DNA of 64,000 bases from CAITJF01 sp032654645 (GCA_032654645.1 JAULAW010000004.1:62001-126000), one strand, 5' to 3'. Positions 26,852-35,441 are shown, counted from the stretch's first letter. The notes: a model not told the origin generated them from the letters alone. A program made the numbers and translations.

Positions 26852-27046
26852 TCAGGCAACACCCCTTGCCACATAACGGTGGAACGATGAATGCGGCCAC
26901 TCTACCACGCACGAAACCAAGCCATGTTTGACCGGGTTGTAATGGATGTAATCCACATGTCCGGCAAGATCATTGTCATCGCGCACGGTGTGCCCCCGGA
27001 ATCGCCGTTGCCACAGGCCATATCCACCTTTTGCGTTGCGCGTCAA
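26852..27046 (-). pseudogene. C-terminal fragment of a REP-associated tyrosine transposase (RAYT)
   Basis: LWQRRFRGHTVRDDNDLAGH, VDYIHYNPVKHGLV and EWPHSSFHRYVARG are the hallmark C-terminal motifs of RAYT (TnpA-REP) proteins of the IS200/IS605-like Y1 group. The N-terminal part with the HUH motif is missing. One base near 26860 has been lost or gained: the neighbouring frame continues GVLPEDWTGGTG, the normal family end. RAYTs mobilise REP-like palindromes; REP-like repeats occur nearby at 29765 and 46750. Confidence 0.85.
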
Positions 27047-27129
27047 ATTTACTCCGGCGCATGATTATAGAAACGTTCACATTCCATAAACATTTGTTTT
27101 TCGCCAGATAGTTCCATTCAATCGCTGGC

Positions 27130-27158
27130 TGGCTTTCGTAGCGGTGAAACACTATAAT
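27130..27158 (+). promoter_or_regulatory. Probable hemA promoter
   Basis: A perfect TATAAT lies at 27153-27158, about 40 nt upstream of the hemA ATG. The -35 position holds TGGCTT (27130-27135), a weak match at 17-bp spacing. Confidence 0.4.
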
Positions 27159-27195
27159 TCAGGCCACGCTTAATCTTCATAACCCATTCGCCTTT

Positions 27196-28449
27196 ATGCA
27201 GCTATTCACCTTTGGTATTAACCATCAGACTGCTCCGCTCTCTATGCGGGAACGGTTTGCGTTCAGTGTTGATGCAATGGAACCAGCATTGCACAATCTG
27301 GTTGAGAATGGCGCGGTCAAGGAAGCGACCATACTTTCTACCTGCAACCGCACCGAGGTATATTGCAACACGCATGAGCCTGCCCAAGCTGTTAATTGGC
27401 TGGCTTGCTACCGCCAGATGGAAGCCAGTGAAATCGCGCCCTATCTCTACACCTTGCAGCATGATCAGGCGGTGAAGCATGCTTTCCGCGTTGCCAGCGG
27501 GCTGGATTCGATGGTGCTGGGTGAACCGCAAATCCTGGGGCAGATGAAGCAGGCAGTGCGTTATGCGGAACAGGCTGGCACGCTGGGCTTCCTGCTGCAC
27601 AAATTGTTTCAACGCACTTTCTCGGTAGCCAAGGATGTGCGCACGCAGACCGAGATCGGCGCCAATCTGATTTCCATGGCCGCAGCGGCGGTGAAGCTGG
27701 CAGAGCGCATATTTCCCAGCATTGCCGAACAGCGTGTGCTGTTCATCGGCGCAGGCGAAATGATCGAGTTGAACGCCGTGCATTTTGCGGCCAGATCGCC
27801 CAAGCACATCACGGTCGCCAACCGTACTTTGGACCGTGCTCAGGTATTGGCGCGGCGCATCAATGGGCATGCCATCACCCTGAACGAGCTGCCGGAGCAA
27901 CTGGCGCAGCACGACATCATCGTGACCTGCACCGCCAGCCCTCTGCCTATATTGGGCAAGGGCATGGTCGAGCGCGCGCTCAAGGCGCGCAAGCATCGCC
28001 CGCTATTTATCGTTGACCTGGCTGTGCCGCGCGACGTGGAAGCCGAAGTTGCCGAGTTGAATGATGTGTTCCTTTACACCGTAGACGATTTGTCCGAAGT
28101 GGTGCGCGACGGTATGGATGCGCGCCAGGGCGCGGTCAAGGAAGCCGAGGTCATCATTGATTCCGGCGTGGCCGATTTCATCCGCTGGATGGAATCGCGG
28201 GAAGTGGTACCCACCATCCTCGCGTTGCGCAGCCATGCAGAACGCCATCGCCGCCACGAAATTGAAAAAGCTTTGCGCTTGCTGGCAAAAGGCGAAGGAG
28301 CGGAAAAGGTGTTGGAGTCATTGAGCAATGGCTTGACCAACAAATTTCTTCACGCGCCGACTCATGCGCTGAACCAGTTGGAGGCCAGCGAACGCGAGGT
28401 GTTTCTTGACATGGTGCACCGCATCTACAATTTCCACACTTCTGAATGA
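27196..28449 (+). CDS. hemA: Glutamyl-tRNA reductase
   Basis: HemA reduces glutamyl-tRNA to glutamate-1-semialdehyde with NADPH, the first committed step of C5-pathway haem synthesis. This is a full-length 417-aa protein. The catalytic Cys lies in ILSTCNRTEVY at about residue 50. SGLDSMVLGEPQILGQ and the NADPH-binding VLFIGAGEMIEL follow, then the C-terminal dimerisation helices. The TGA overlaps the prfA start by ATGA, the common hemA-prfA arrangement. It marks the left edge of the conserved chromosomal block. Confidence 0.98.
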   Translation: MQLFTFGINHQTAPLSMRERFAFSVDAMEPALHNLVENGAVKEATILSTCNRTEVYCNTHEPAQAVNWLACYRQMEASEIAPYLYTLQHDQAVKHAFRVASGLDSMVLGEPQILGQMKQAVRYAEQAGTLGFLLHKLFQRTFSVAKDVRTQTEIGANLISMAAAAVKLAERIFPSIAEQRVLFIGAGEMIELNAVHFAARSPKHITVANRTLDRAQVLARRINGHAITLNELPEQLAQHDIIVTCTASPLPILGKGMVERALKARKHRPLFIVDLAVPRDVEAEVAELNDVFLYTVDDLSEVVRDGMDARQGAVKEAEVIIDSGVADFIRWMESREVVPTILALRSHAERHRRHEIEKALRLLAKGEGAEKVLESLSNGLTNKFLHAPTHALNQLEASEREVFLDMVHRIYNFHTSE

Positions 28450-29546
28450 ACCCCGGTATTTCCGCCAAGCTTGCCCAGTTAAGCGAACGACTGGACGAGG
28501 TAGGACGCCTGTTGAGCAGCGAGAATGCCACGCGCGACATGGATGTTTTTCGCAGGCTGAGCCGCGAGCGCGCCGAGCTTGATCCGGTGGTGGAGTTGTA
28601 CCATGCCCATCAGGCTTGTGCGGCGGACATTGCCACCGCGCTGGAAATGGCGAGCGACCCCCAGTTGCGCGACCCTGGGATGCGCGAATTTGCCGATGCC
28701 GAGGTAAAACAGGGCCGGGCGCACCTGGAACAGATCGAAGCGGATTTGCAAAAACAGCTGTTGCCGAAAGATCCCAACGACGAGCGCAACGTGTTTCTGG
28801 AAATCCGCGCCGGAACCGGCGGCGATGAAGCGGCGCTGTTTTCCGGCGACCTGTTCCGCATGTATTCGCGCTTCGCCGAGCGCAACCGCTGGCAGGTCGA
28901 AATCATTTCGGAAAGCCCCGGCGAGAAAGGCGGCTACAAGGAAATCATCGCCCGCATCGTGGGGCACGGCGCGTACTCGGTGTTGAAGTTTGAATCCGGG
29001 GCGCATCGCGTACAGCGCGTTCCCGCCACCGAGGCGCAGGGGCGCATCCACACCTCGGCATGCACCGTGGCGGTATTGCCGGAAGCAGACGAGGTCAGCG
29101 ATGTGGTGCTGAATCCAGCCGATCTGCGCATAGACACTTTCCGCGCCTCGGGCGCGGGCGGCCAGCATATCAACAAGACCGATTCGGCGGTGCGCATCAC
29201 CCACCTGCCAACCGGAACGGTGGTGGAGTGCCAGGACGGACGTTCGCAGCACAAGAACAAGGCGCAGGCGCTGGCGGTGCTGGCCGCGCGCATCAAGGAC
29301 AAGGAAGAGCGCGCAGCCCACAGCAAACAGGCCGCCGAGCGTAAGTCGCTGGTGGGCAGCGGCGACCGCTCCGAACGCATCCGCACCTACAACTTCCCGC
29401 AAGGCCGCGTCACCGACCACCGCATCAACCTCACCCTGTACAAGATGGATCACATCATGGACGGTGACATCGGTGAACTCACCGGCGCGCTGATGGCGGA
29501 ACACCAGGCGGAGCAGCTTGCGGCGCTGGCGGATGAAGCCACTTGA
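28446..29546 (+). CDS. prfA: Peptide chain release factor 1
   Basis: RF1 recognises UAA and UAG stop codons and triggers hydrolysis of peptidyl-tRNA. The protein has 366 residues. The catalytic GGQ motif is in SGAGGQHINKTDSAVR at about residue 236, and RIHTSACTVAVLPE precedes it. It is translationally coupled to hemA by ATGA. The Gln of GGQ is normally methylated by PrmC, whose gene often follows prfA in other bacteria but is absent here. Confidence 0.98.
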   Translation: MNPGISAKLAQLSERLDEVGRLLSSENATRDMDVFRRLSRERAELDPVVELYHAHQACAADIATALEMASDPQLRDPGMREFADAEVKQGRAHLEQIEADLQKQLLPKDPNDERNVFLEIRAGTGGDEAALFSGDLFRMYSRFAERNRWQVEIISESPGEKGGYKEIIARIVGHGAYSVLKFESGAHRVQRVPATEAQGRIHTSACTVAVLPEADEVSDVVLNPADLRIDTFRASGAGGQHINKTDSAVRITHLPTGTVVECQDGRSQHKNKAQALAVLAARIKDKEERAAHSKQAAERKSLVGSGDRSERIRTYNFPQGRVTDHRINLTLYKMDHIMDGDIGELTGALMAEHQAEQLAALADEAT

Positions 29547-29764
29547 TTGTGCAAGACAGGCAAGGTAGCCGGGTTATCCAGGCCATTCGACATATTGACT
29601 GGCTGTTTCGGCTTCGCCAATTCCGTGATGTGGAGAATGGCAGCATGAAGAATAACCGAGCTTCATCATGAGATACTGAAACTGCATATGCTTCGAGTAC
29701 GCTCATAACCTGTGACTTGGCTATCGCCTTTCGGGTGCCCGGCCAATAGCTCTTCGGCTGATTG
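29547..29764. other. Spacer after prfA
   Basis: No gene was found between prfA and the repeat that starts at 29765. No clear intrinsic terminator stands out. Confidence 0.4.
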
Positions 29765-29853
29765 CCTAGTCGAATGGCTATAACCAATGGCTTGCCCAGC
29801 GTCATTTGCAGCGTCAAATGCTGGGTTAGTCAGATGGCTAGTAGTTCCATCAG
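29765..29853 (+). repeat. REP-like dispersed repeat, copy 1
   Basis: The core reads CCTAGTCGAATGGC, ATAACCAATGGCTTGCCCAG and TGCTGGGTTAGTCAGATGGC. The same sequence occurs inverted at 46750-46840 with a few substitutions. In this copy CAGCGTCATTTG is followed by a near-duplicate CAGCGTCAAATG (12 bp), absent from the other copy. CCCAGC and GCTGGG can pair to form a hairpin. Confidence 0.75.
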
Positions 29854-29914
29854 GATATGCTTATTGCACAACTTTTGGTCTGAACCCGTTCGCTAAACAA
29901 AATTGGAGAGAGCA

Positions 29915-30103
29915 ATGAAATGTATCCTTTATTTGCTGATTGCATTTCTGCTTGCGGCTTGCTCCAGCGATCTGTATCGCAGAATATATGAAGGCATAGT
30001 GAGCAATAACGATGCGAAGAAAACGCCAATCGAACGCGCTGCCTCTCCCGCTCCAAGCTACGACAAATACAAGAAGGAGCGGGAAGAATTACCAAAAGAG
30101 TAA
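29915..30103 (+). CDS. Small predicted lipoprotein
   Basis: The ATG at 29915 follows a GGAGAGA ribosome site and gives a 62-aa product; an upstream TTG at 29903 is less likely. The N-terminus MKCILYLLIAFLLAACSSD is a lipoprotein signal with lipobox LAAC, so the mature protein is about 46 residues anchored at Cys16. The remainder is charged and without recognised domains. It stands alone between prfA and the FKBP genes. Confidence 0.65.
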   Translation: MKCILYLLIAFLLAACSSDLYRRIYEGIVSNNDAKKTPIERAASPAPSYDKYKKEREELPKE

Positions 30104-30291
30104 TTCAATCGAGACGGGGTAGGTACAATTTGCGTGGATGGTAGAGTTGCCCACCCTGCAAAAGAACTAACGGGCACGGCAGGTATGCCACCCCTGCTGA
30201 TGAACCCGCCATGCCCGTTTCCCTGAGCGAGGTTGTTGCCGACTTGTCAGCTTTACAACCACGGCCTACCCTTTACGGGCACACCCCAACA

Positions 30292-30310
30292 CTCTCCCCG
30301 TGGGCGAGGG
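30292..30310. repeat. Short CTCTCCCC palindrome in the spacer
   Basis: CTCTCCCCGTGGGCGAGGG is an imperfect palindrome of the same type as the two copies inside mpl (32226-32263 and 32534-32570). The rest of the 30104-30347 spacer holds only a weak inverted repeat (ACGGGCACGGC / GCCATGCCCGT) and no gene. Confidence 0.5.
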
Positions 30311-30347
30311 AGCGAACGAATCGCTACGCGAGTTTCTAAGTTATTGA

Positions 30348-30451
30348 ATGAAACGCATCACTTTTTCACCGCTGGCCGTACTGTTGTCGGTCAGCATTTT
30401 TCAACCACGGCTTACTCTGAATAAGCCACAACACAGAAGGAAACAGGCAAC
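30348..30451 (+). pseudogene. Relic signal-peptide region of the first FKBP gene
   Basis: The ATG at 30348 encodes MKRITFSPLAVLLSVSIF, parallel to MMKHTLFFPLALLLSAGIF of the periplasmic FKBP at 30859. Adding one T to the tract at 30397-30401 lets the frame continue as STTAYSE, but then a TAA stands where the paralogue has CAA. DNA similarity continues without gaps (TCTGAATAAGCCACAACACA against TCCGAACAAGCTGTAACAAA) into the gene at 30452. The first gene has thus lost its signal peptide through a deletion and a nonsense change. Confidence 0.75.
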
Positions 30452-30799
30452 ATGACTGAACTGATTAAAAGCGACAACAAGCTGGGCGAAGGCGATCTGG
30501 CGACCAACGGCAAAGAGGTGCTGGTGCATTACACCGGCTGGCTGTACGACGAAGCCGCGCCCGGCCATAAAGGCGCAAAATTCGACAGCTCGCGCGACCG
30601 CCACGAGCCGTTTGATTTTCCGCTCGGCGCGGGGCATGTCATCAAGGGCTGGGATCAGGGTGTGGAAGGCATGAAAGTAGGCGGGCAGCGCACGCTGGTC
30701 ATCCCCGCACACCTGGGCTACGGCGCACGCGGCGCGGGTGGGGTGATCCCGCCGAATGCAACGCTGGTGTTTGATGTCGAATTGCTGGCTGTGCATTAA
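30452..30799 (+). CDS. FKBP-type peptidyl-prolyl isomerase, now cytoplasmic
   Basis: This 115-aa single-domain FKBP has VHYTGWLYDE, KFDSSRDRHEPFDFPLG, VIKGWDQGVEGMKVGGQRTL and LGYGARGAGGVIPPNATLVF, which cover the substrate pocket. It catalyses cis-trans isomerisation of prolyl bonds. The ATG at 30452 corresponds to an ATA (Ile) codon in the paralogue downstream, so it is probably a newly gained start after loss of the signal peptide. GGAAACAGG just upstream could serve as a ribosome site. The protein should stay in the cytoplasm. Confidence 0.9.
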   Translation: MTELIKSDNKLGEGDLATNGKEVLVHYTGWLYDEAAPGHKGAKFDSSRDRHEPFDFPLGAGHVIKGWDQGVEGMKVGGQRTLVIPAHLGYGARGAGGVIPPNATLVFDVELLAVH

Positions 30800-30858
30800 T
30801 TCACCCCGCGCAGGGCACCCTGTAACAATTTAAAATTATTTCAATGGAGCATTACATA

Positions 30859-31314
30859 ATGATGAAACACACTCTGTTTTTTCCTCTGGCTTTGCTGCTG
30901 TCTGCTGGCATTTTCTCAACTGCGGCCTATTCCGAACAAGCTGTAACAAAAAAAGAAGCAAGCAACATAACTGAGCTGGTTAAAACCGACATCAAGCCGG
31001 GTAACGGCGCGCAGGCCACTGCAGGGCACGAAGTGTCCGTGCATTACACCGGCTGGCTGTATGACGAGGCCGCAGCCGGCCACAAGGGCAAGAAGTTCGA
31101 CAGTTCGCGCGACCGCGGTCAACCGTTTAATTTTCCGCTCGGCGCGGGTCAGGTGATCAAGGGTTGGGATCAAGGCGTGGAAGGGATGAAAGTGGGCGGC
31201 CAACGCACTTTAGTTATCCCCGCTAACCTCGGCTATGGCTCTCGCGGTGCAGGCGGGGCGATTCCGCCGAATGCGACGCTGGTGTTTGATGTCGAGTTGC
31301 TGGGTGTTCGTTAA
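30859..31314 (+). CDS. FKBP-type peptidyl-prolyl isomerase, periplasmic
   Basis: From the ATG at 30859 (the ATG at 30862 is equivalent) the product has 151 residues. A Sec signal peptide (TLFFPLALLLSAGIFSTAAYS) ends near residue 27, and a TGGAG ribosome site is 10 nt upstream. The FKBP domain (VHYTGWLYDEAAAGHKG; VIKGWDQGVEGMKVGGQRTL) is nearly identical to that of the neighbour at 30452. It is a folding catalyst of the periplasm. The two genes are a tandem duplication, of which this copy has kept the exported form. Confidence 0.93.
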   Translation: MMKHTLFFPLALLLSAGIFSTAAYSEQAVTKKEASNITELVKTDIKPGNGAQATAGHEVSVHYTGWLYDEAAAGHKGKKFDSSRDRGQPFNFPLGAGQVIKGWDQGVEGMKVGGQRTLVIPANLGYGSRGAGGAIPPNATLVFDVELLGVR

Positions 31315-31321
31315 ATCTTTT

Positions 31322-31402
31322 CCGCAGATTACGCAGATGACACAGATTCAAACGCTAGTCCAAAAAGCTGGGTTAATCTGCGTAAATCTGTGTAATCTGC
31401 GG
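31322..31402. repeat. Long imperfect inverted repeat after the FKBP gene
   Basis: CCGCAGATTACGCAGATG at 31322 pairs with AATCTGTGTAATCTGCGG ending at 31402. The arms are about 27 bp and the loop about 26 bp. The CCGCAGATTACACAGAT type of sequence is a repeat seen in many bacterial genomes. It lies 8 bp after the FKBP stop and may also act in 3'-end formation. Confidence 0.6.
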
Positions 31403-31422
31403 ATGACGACTTTGAATTTTCG

Positions 31423-31776
31423 ATGAATCAGATCTCGAACCCGCTGTTGGTCACGGCCTTGATGCTCGCCGTTTCCAACCTGTTCATGACGTTCGCTTGG
31501 TATGGGCACCTGAAAAATCTGGCGACCTCGCCGTGGTATATCGCGGCGCTGATTAGCTGGGGCATCGCACTGTTTGAATACCTGTTGCAGGTGCCGGCCA
31601 ACCGCATCGGCTACACTGAACTCAGCCTCGGGCAGTTGAAGATATTGCAGGAGGTTATCACGCTGTCGGTGTTCGTGCCGTTCGCGGTGTTGTACATGAA
31701 CCAGCCGCTTAAGCTGGATTACTTGTATGCGGCGCTGTGCCTGATGGGCGCGGTGTATTTCATTTTCAGGACATAA
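31423..31776 (+). CDS. DMT-type membrane protein of the DUF486 family
   Basis: This 117-aa protein has four predicted membrane helices (ALMLAVSNLFMTFAW; IAALISWGIALFEYLL; VITLSVFVPFAVLYM; LYAALCLMGAVYFIF). YLLQVPANRIGY, in the loop after the second, is typical of DUF486. The family is a small drug/metabolite-transporter-like group with no defined substrate. It ends 1 bp before mpl and is probably co-transcribed with it. Confidence 0.85.
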   Translation: MNQISNPLLVTALMLAVSNLFMTFAWYGHLKNLATSPWYIAALISWGIALFEYLLQVPANRIGYTELSLGQLKILQEVITLSVFVPFAVLYMNQPLKLDYLYAALCLMGAVYFIFRT

Positions 31777-31777
31777 C

Positions 31778-33181
31778 ATGCACATCCATATCCTGGGAAT
31801 CTGCGGCACCTTCATGGGCGGTATTGCCGTTCTGTTCAAGCAGGCGGGCTATCGCGTCACCGGCTGCGACGCTAATGTCTATCCGCCGATGAGCACGCAA
31901 CTGATGGAACAAGGTATCGAGCTGATTGAGGGCTTCGGCGTGGAGCAGCTCGAACTCAATCCGGATGTGTTCGTCATCGGCAACGTGGTGTCGCGCGGCA
32001 ATCCGCTGATGGAGGAAATCCTCAACCGCAACCTGCCCTACGCTTCCGGCCCGCAGTGGCTGGCCGACACGCTGCTGCGTGACAAGTGGGTGCTGGGCGT
32101 GGCGGGCACGCATGGCAAAACGACCACCAGCTCGATGTTGGCGTGGATACTGGAATATGCGGGATTGAACCCCGGTTTCCTGATTGGCGGCGTGCCACAA
32201 AATTTTGGTGTTTCTGCGCGGCTTCCCTCTCCCCCCCCCCCTCTCCCCAAGGGAGAGGGGGGACTTTTCGTCATCGAGGCGGATGAATACGACACTGCAT
32301 TCTTCGACAAGCGTTCCAAGTTCGTGCATTACCGCCCGCGCACGGCGATACTCAACAATCTGGAATTCGACCACGCCGACATCTTTGCCGACTTGAGCGC
32401 CATCGAAACCCAGTTCCATCATCTGGTGCGCACCGTACCCGGCAAAGGACTGATCGTCAGCAACGGGCGCGAAGCGGCGTTGGAGCGTGTGCTCAGGCGC
32501 GGCTGCTGGACGCTGGTGGAGAGATTCGGAGATCACCCCCTCCCCAGCCCTCCCCCAGCGGGAGAGGGGACTATTACGGAGTTAGGCTGGCAGATTGATG
32601 ACAATAACCGCGTGGCCCTCAACGGTGAACCGCAAGGCACGTTGCACTGGGACTTGTTCGGCGATCACAACCGCATGAATGCGCTCGCCGCACTCGCCGC
32701 CGCGCGCCACGCCGGAGTGCCGGTGGCGCAGGGGTTGGCGGCGCTCGGTGAATTCAAGAACGTGAAGCGGCGCATGGAGGTGTGCGGCACGGTTAACGGC
32801 ATTACTGTGTATGACGATTTCGCCCATCATCCCACCGCAATTGATACCACCGTTGCAGGGTTGCGCCACAAGGTGGGCGCCACAAGAATTCTGGCGGTGC
32901 TGGAGCCACGCTCCAACACCATGAAACTGGGAGTGATGAAAGATGCCCTGCCCGGAAGTTTGAAAGATGCCGACTTCGTTTTCTGTTACGGCGCTAATCT
33001 GGGCTGGGATGCGGTTGCCGCACTTGCTCCGCTAGGCAGCAAGGCCGTCGTCAAGGATGATCTGGGCGGATTGATCGAAGCCATCGCTTCCATTGCGCGC
33101 CCGGGCGATCACGTCCTGGTGATGAGCAACGGTGGGTTCGGCGGGATACATGAGAAACTGCTGAAGCGGCTGGCCAAATAG
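31778..33181 (+). CDS. mpl: UDP-MurNAc:L-Ala-gamma-D-Glu-meso-DAP ligase
   Basis: Mpl recycles cell-wall tripeptide by joining it to UDP-MurNAc with ATP. The 467-aa protein has GICGTFMGGIAVLFKQAGY at the N-terminus, the ATP loop GVAGTHGKTTTSSML, VIEADEYDTAFFDKRSKFVH and YDDFAHHPTAIDTT. Two short insertions are unusual: SPPPPLPKGEGG after GVSARLP (about residue 150) and PLPSPPPAGEG after RFGDH (about 253). Both are encoded by CTCTCCCC-type palindromes and keep the frame. They lie in loops between conserved blocks, so the enzyme is probably still active. Confidence 0.95.
   Translation: MHIHILGICGTFMGGIAVLFKQAGYRVTGCDANVYPPMSTQLMEQGIELIEGFGVEQLELNPDVFVIGNVVSRGNPLMEEILNRNLPYASGPQWLADTLLRDKWVLGVAGTHGKTTTSSMLAWILEYAGLNPGFLIGGVPQNFGVSARLPSPPPPLPKGEGGLFVIEADEYDTAFFDKRSKFVHYRPRTAILNNLEFDHADIFADLSAIETQFHHLVRTVPGKGLIVSNGREAALERVLRRGCWTLVERFGDHPLPSPPPAGEGTITELGWQIDDNNRVALNGEPQGTLHWDLFGDHNRMNALAALAAARHAGVPVAQGLAALGEFKNVKRRMEVCGTVNGITVYDDFAHHPTAIDTTVAGLRHKVGATRILAVLEPRSNTMKLGVMKDALPGSLKDADFVFCYGANLGWDAVAALAPLGSKAVVKDDLGGLIEAIASIARPGDHVLVMSNGGFGGIHEKLLKRLAK
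32226..32263. repeat. Palindromic repeat inside mpl, copy A
   Basis: A long C-tract is followed by CTCTCCCCAAGGGAGAGGGG, a near-perfect hairpin. It encodes SPPPPLPKGEGG, which orthologous Mpl proteins are not expected to share at this point. Confidence 0.7.
32534..32570. repeat. Palindromic repeat inside mpl, copy B
   Basis: ACCCCCTCCCCAGCCCTCCC is followed by CCAGCGGGAGAGGGGA, giving a hairpin of the same kind as copy A. It encodes PLPSPPPAGEG and keeps the reading frame. Confidence 0.65.
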
Positions 33182-33184
33182 ATT

Positions 33185-34306
33185 TCAGGTTTCTTCAACC
33201 GCGAAGATGCGGCGGTGCTCGCGGATGGCGTAGCGGTCAGTCATGCCCGCGATGTAGTCGGACACGGCGCGGGCGCGGTCATCCTCCTCTTGCCGCTGGT
33301 GCTGTGGCGGAAGCAAACGGTTGTCCGCCATAAAGACCTGAAACAGTTCGCTGATGATGCGGTGTGCCTTGGTGTTCATGCGCATGACTTGATAATGGCG
33401 ATACAGGTGGATGTGCAGAAATGCTTTCAACTCACGGCTTTGCTCGCGCACTTCGGTGCTGAATGCGGCCAAAGGCGGGGCAGACCGCACGTCATCAAGA
33501 TTTTGTATGCCATGCGTTTGTATATTCTGCCCGGTTTGCCGTATCAGGTCAGTAGCCAGCGTGTTGATCATGTGCCGTATCGTTTCGTGTATCAGGCGGC
33601 GGTCGCCAAGGCTCGGATGCGCTTTGCGCACAACATCGAGATTGCTGGCAAATAAGCGCACCGAGGCGATCTGCTCCAGCGAAATCAGCCCGGAGCGCAG
33701 CCCATCATCCACATCGTGATTGTTGTAAGCGATTTCGTCGGCCAGATTGGCAATCTGCGCCTCCAGCGAAGGGCGTTGTTTTTTGATGAAACGCTCGCCT
33801 ACCGGGCCCAATTTTTCGGCGACTTCCGGCGCACAATGTTTGAGGATGCCTTCGCGCGTTTCAAAGCACAGGTTCAGGCCATCGAAGTCGGCATAGCGCT
33901 CTTCCAACATGTCCACCACGCGCAGCGATTGCAGGTTGTGCTCGAAGCCGCCATAGTCTTTCATGCAGGTATTGAGCGCATCCTGCCCGGCATGGCCGAA
34001 CGGCGTGTGTCCGAGGTCGTGCGCCAGCGAGATGGCCTCCACCAGATCTTCGTTCAATTTCAGATGGCGTGCGATGGAGCGGGCGATTTGCGCCACCTCG
34101 ATGCTGTGTGTCAGCCGGGTGCGGAACAGGTCGCCCTCGTGGTTAACGAATACCTGGGTCTTGTATTCAAGGCGGCGAAATGCGGTGGAGTGGATGATGC
34201 GGTCGCGGTCGCGCTGAAATTCGCTGCGCCCGAAGGGCGTTTCTTCGCGCACAGCCCTGCCGCGCGTGTTGTGCTCACTTACCGCATAGGGTGCAAGTTC
34301 AGCCAT
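33185..34306 (-). CDS. dgt: Deoxyguanosinetriphosphate triphosphohydrolase-like HD protein
   Basis: This protein of the dGTPase family hydrolyses dNTPs to nucleoside and triphosphate. The metal-binding HD motif is spread over TRLTHSIEVAQIAR and SLAHDLGHTPFGHAG, with DEIAYNNHDVDDG later. The start at 34306 (MAELAPYAV) gives 373 aa and overlaps the aroB stop by 8 bp; an upstream frame to 34411 lies within aroB and is not needed. Its stop is 3 bp from the convergent mpl stop. It ends the pil-aro operon. Confidence 0.94.
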   Translation of the reverse strand: MAELAPYAVSEHNTRGRAVREETPFGRSEFQRDRDRIIHSTAFRRLEYKTQVFVNHEGDLFRTRLTHSIEVAQIARSIARHLKLNEDLVEAISLAHDLGHTPFGHAGQDALNTCMKDYGGFEHNLQSLRVVDMLEERYADFDGLNLCFETREGILKHCAPEVAEKLGPVGERFIKKQRPSLEAQIANLADEIAYNNHDVDDGLRSGLISLEQIASVRLFASNLDVVRKAHPSLGDRRLIHETIRHMINTLATDLIRQTGQNIQTHGIQNLDDVRSAPPLAAFSTEVREQSRELKAFLHIHLYRHYQVMRMNTKAHRIISELFQVFMADNRLLPPQHQRQEEDDRARAVSDYIAGMTDRYAIREHRRIFAVEET

Positions 34307-35441
34307 GCTTGCTATCCCTGCAAGGGGGGCCCGGTGGGTTCCCGGCAGCTTCGTATGCCACCCTCTCGCAGCACGCTTCAAAAGTTTGCCGTAACAAGTC
34401 TTCCGGCACATCGCCGCTGATTACCGCTTGGCCGATAGCCTTGAGCAATACGAAGCGCATCTTGCCGCCGGTCACTTTTTTATCCAGCCCCATCAGTTGC
34501 AGATATTTCTCTGCTCCCAGGGCAGGTGCAATGACGGGCAGCCCGGCGCGCTCAAACAGATGACGGATTCGAGCGGTGTCCTGCACACTTATCCAGCCAA
34601 GGCGGCAAGATAAATCGGCAGCCATGATGGTGCCTGCTGCCACCGCTTCGCCGTGCAGCCACACCCCATAGCCCATACCGGTTTCGATAGCATGGCCAAA
34701 AGTATGGCCGAGGTTGAGCAGGGCGCGCTCGCCGCTTTCGCGCTCGTCTGCGGCGACCACTTCGGCCTTATTCCGGCAACTGTGCACGATGGCGTATTGC
34801 AGCGCCTCCGCATCGCGCGCCAGCAGTTTTGCCATGTTCTGTTCCAGCCATCCGAAGAACGGCAGGTCGCGGATCAGGCCGTATTTGATGATTTCCGCCA
34901 GGCCAGCGCGCAATTCCTGATCCGGCAGGGTGTTAAGTGTGGCGATGTCGGCCAGCACTACTTGCGGCTGGTGGAATGCGCCTATCATGTTCTTGCCTAG
35001 CGGGTGGTTGATGCCGGTCTTACCGCCGACCGAGGAGTCAACTTGCGCCAGCAGCGTGGTAGGTATCTGGATAAAGGGCACGCCGCGCAGAAACGTCGCG
35101 GCGGCGTAGCCGGTCATGTCGCCGATAACGCCGCCGCCCAAGGCGATCAGCGGCGTGGTGCGCTCGCAACGATAGGTCAGCAGCGCGTTATAAATCAACC
35201 CCAGCGTTTCTGTATTTTTGTATTCCTCACCATCCGGCAGGACGATAGGGATAACCTCCACGCCGTTGACTTGCAGCATGGCGCGCAATGCTTCCAGGTA
35301 CAGCGGGGCCACGGTGGTGTTGGTCACTACTGCCGCTCTCTTGCGCGGCAAATGTGGCAACAGCAAGTCGGCACGGGCGAGAAGGTTGCCGCCGATATGG
35401 ATGGGATAACTGCGTTCCAGCCCGACGGTCAATGTTTGCAT
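34299..35441 (-). CDS. aroB: 3-dehydroquinate synthase
   Basis: AroB converts DAHP to 3-dehydroquinate, the second step of the shikimate pathway, using NAD and a metal ion. The motifs are PDGEEYKNTETLGLIYNALL, IALGGGVIGDMTGYAAATFL and HTFGHAIETGMGYGVWLHGE with the metal-binding His residues. The start at 35441 (MQTLTVGLERSY) follows aroK by 13 bp and gives 380 aa. The last 20 or so residues (NPPGPPCRDSKHG) extend past the usual end and overlap dgt. Confidence 0.96.
   Translation of the reverse strand: MQTLTVGLERSYPIHIGGNLLARADLLLPHLPRKRAAVVTNTTVAPLYLEALRAMLQVNGVEVIPIVLPDGEEYKNTETLGLIYNALLTYRCERTTPLIALGGGVIGDMTGYAAATFLRGVPFIQIPTTLLAQVDSSVGGKTGINHPLGKNMIGAFHQPQVVLADIATLNTLPDQELRAGLAEIIKYGLIRDLPFFGWLEQNMAKLLARDAEALQYAIVHSCRNKAEVVAADERESGERALLNLGHTFGHAIETGMGYGVWLHGEAVAAGTIMAADLSCRLGWISVQDTARIRHLFERAGLPVIAPALGAEKYLQLMGLDKKVTGGKMRFVLLKAIGQAVISGDVPEDLLRQTFEACCERVAYEAAGNPPGPPCRDSKHG

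Noticed and set aside
28479..29504. 341-codon minus-strand frame opposite prfA
   Set aside because: Shadow frame of a GC-rich conserved gene; the amino-acid content is typical of antisense reading.
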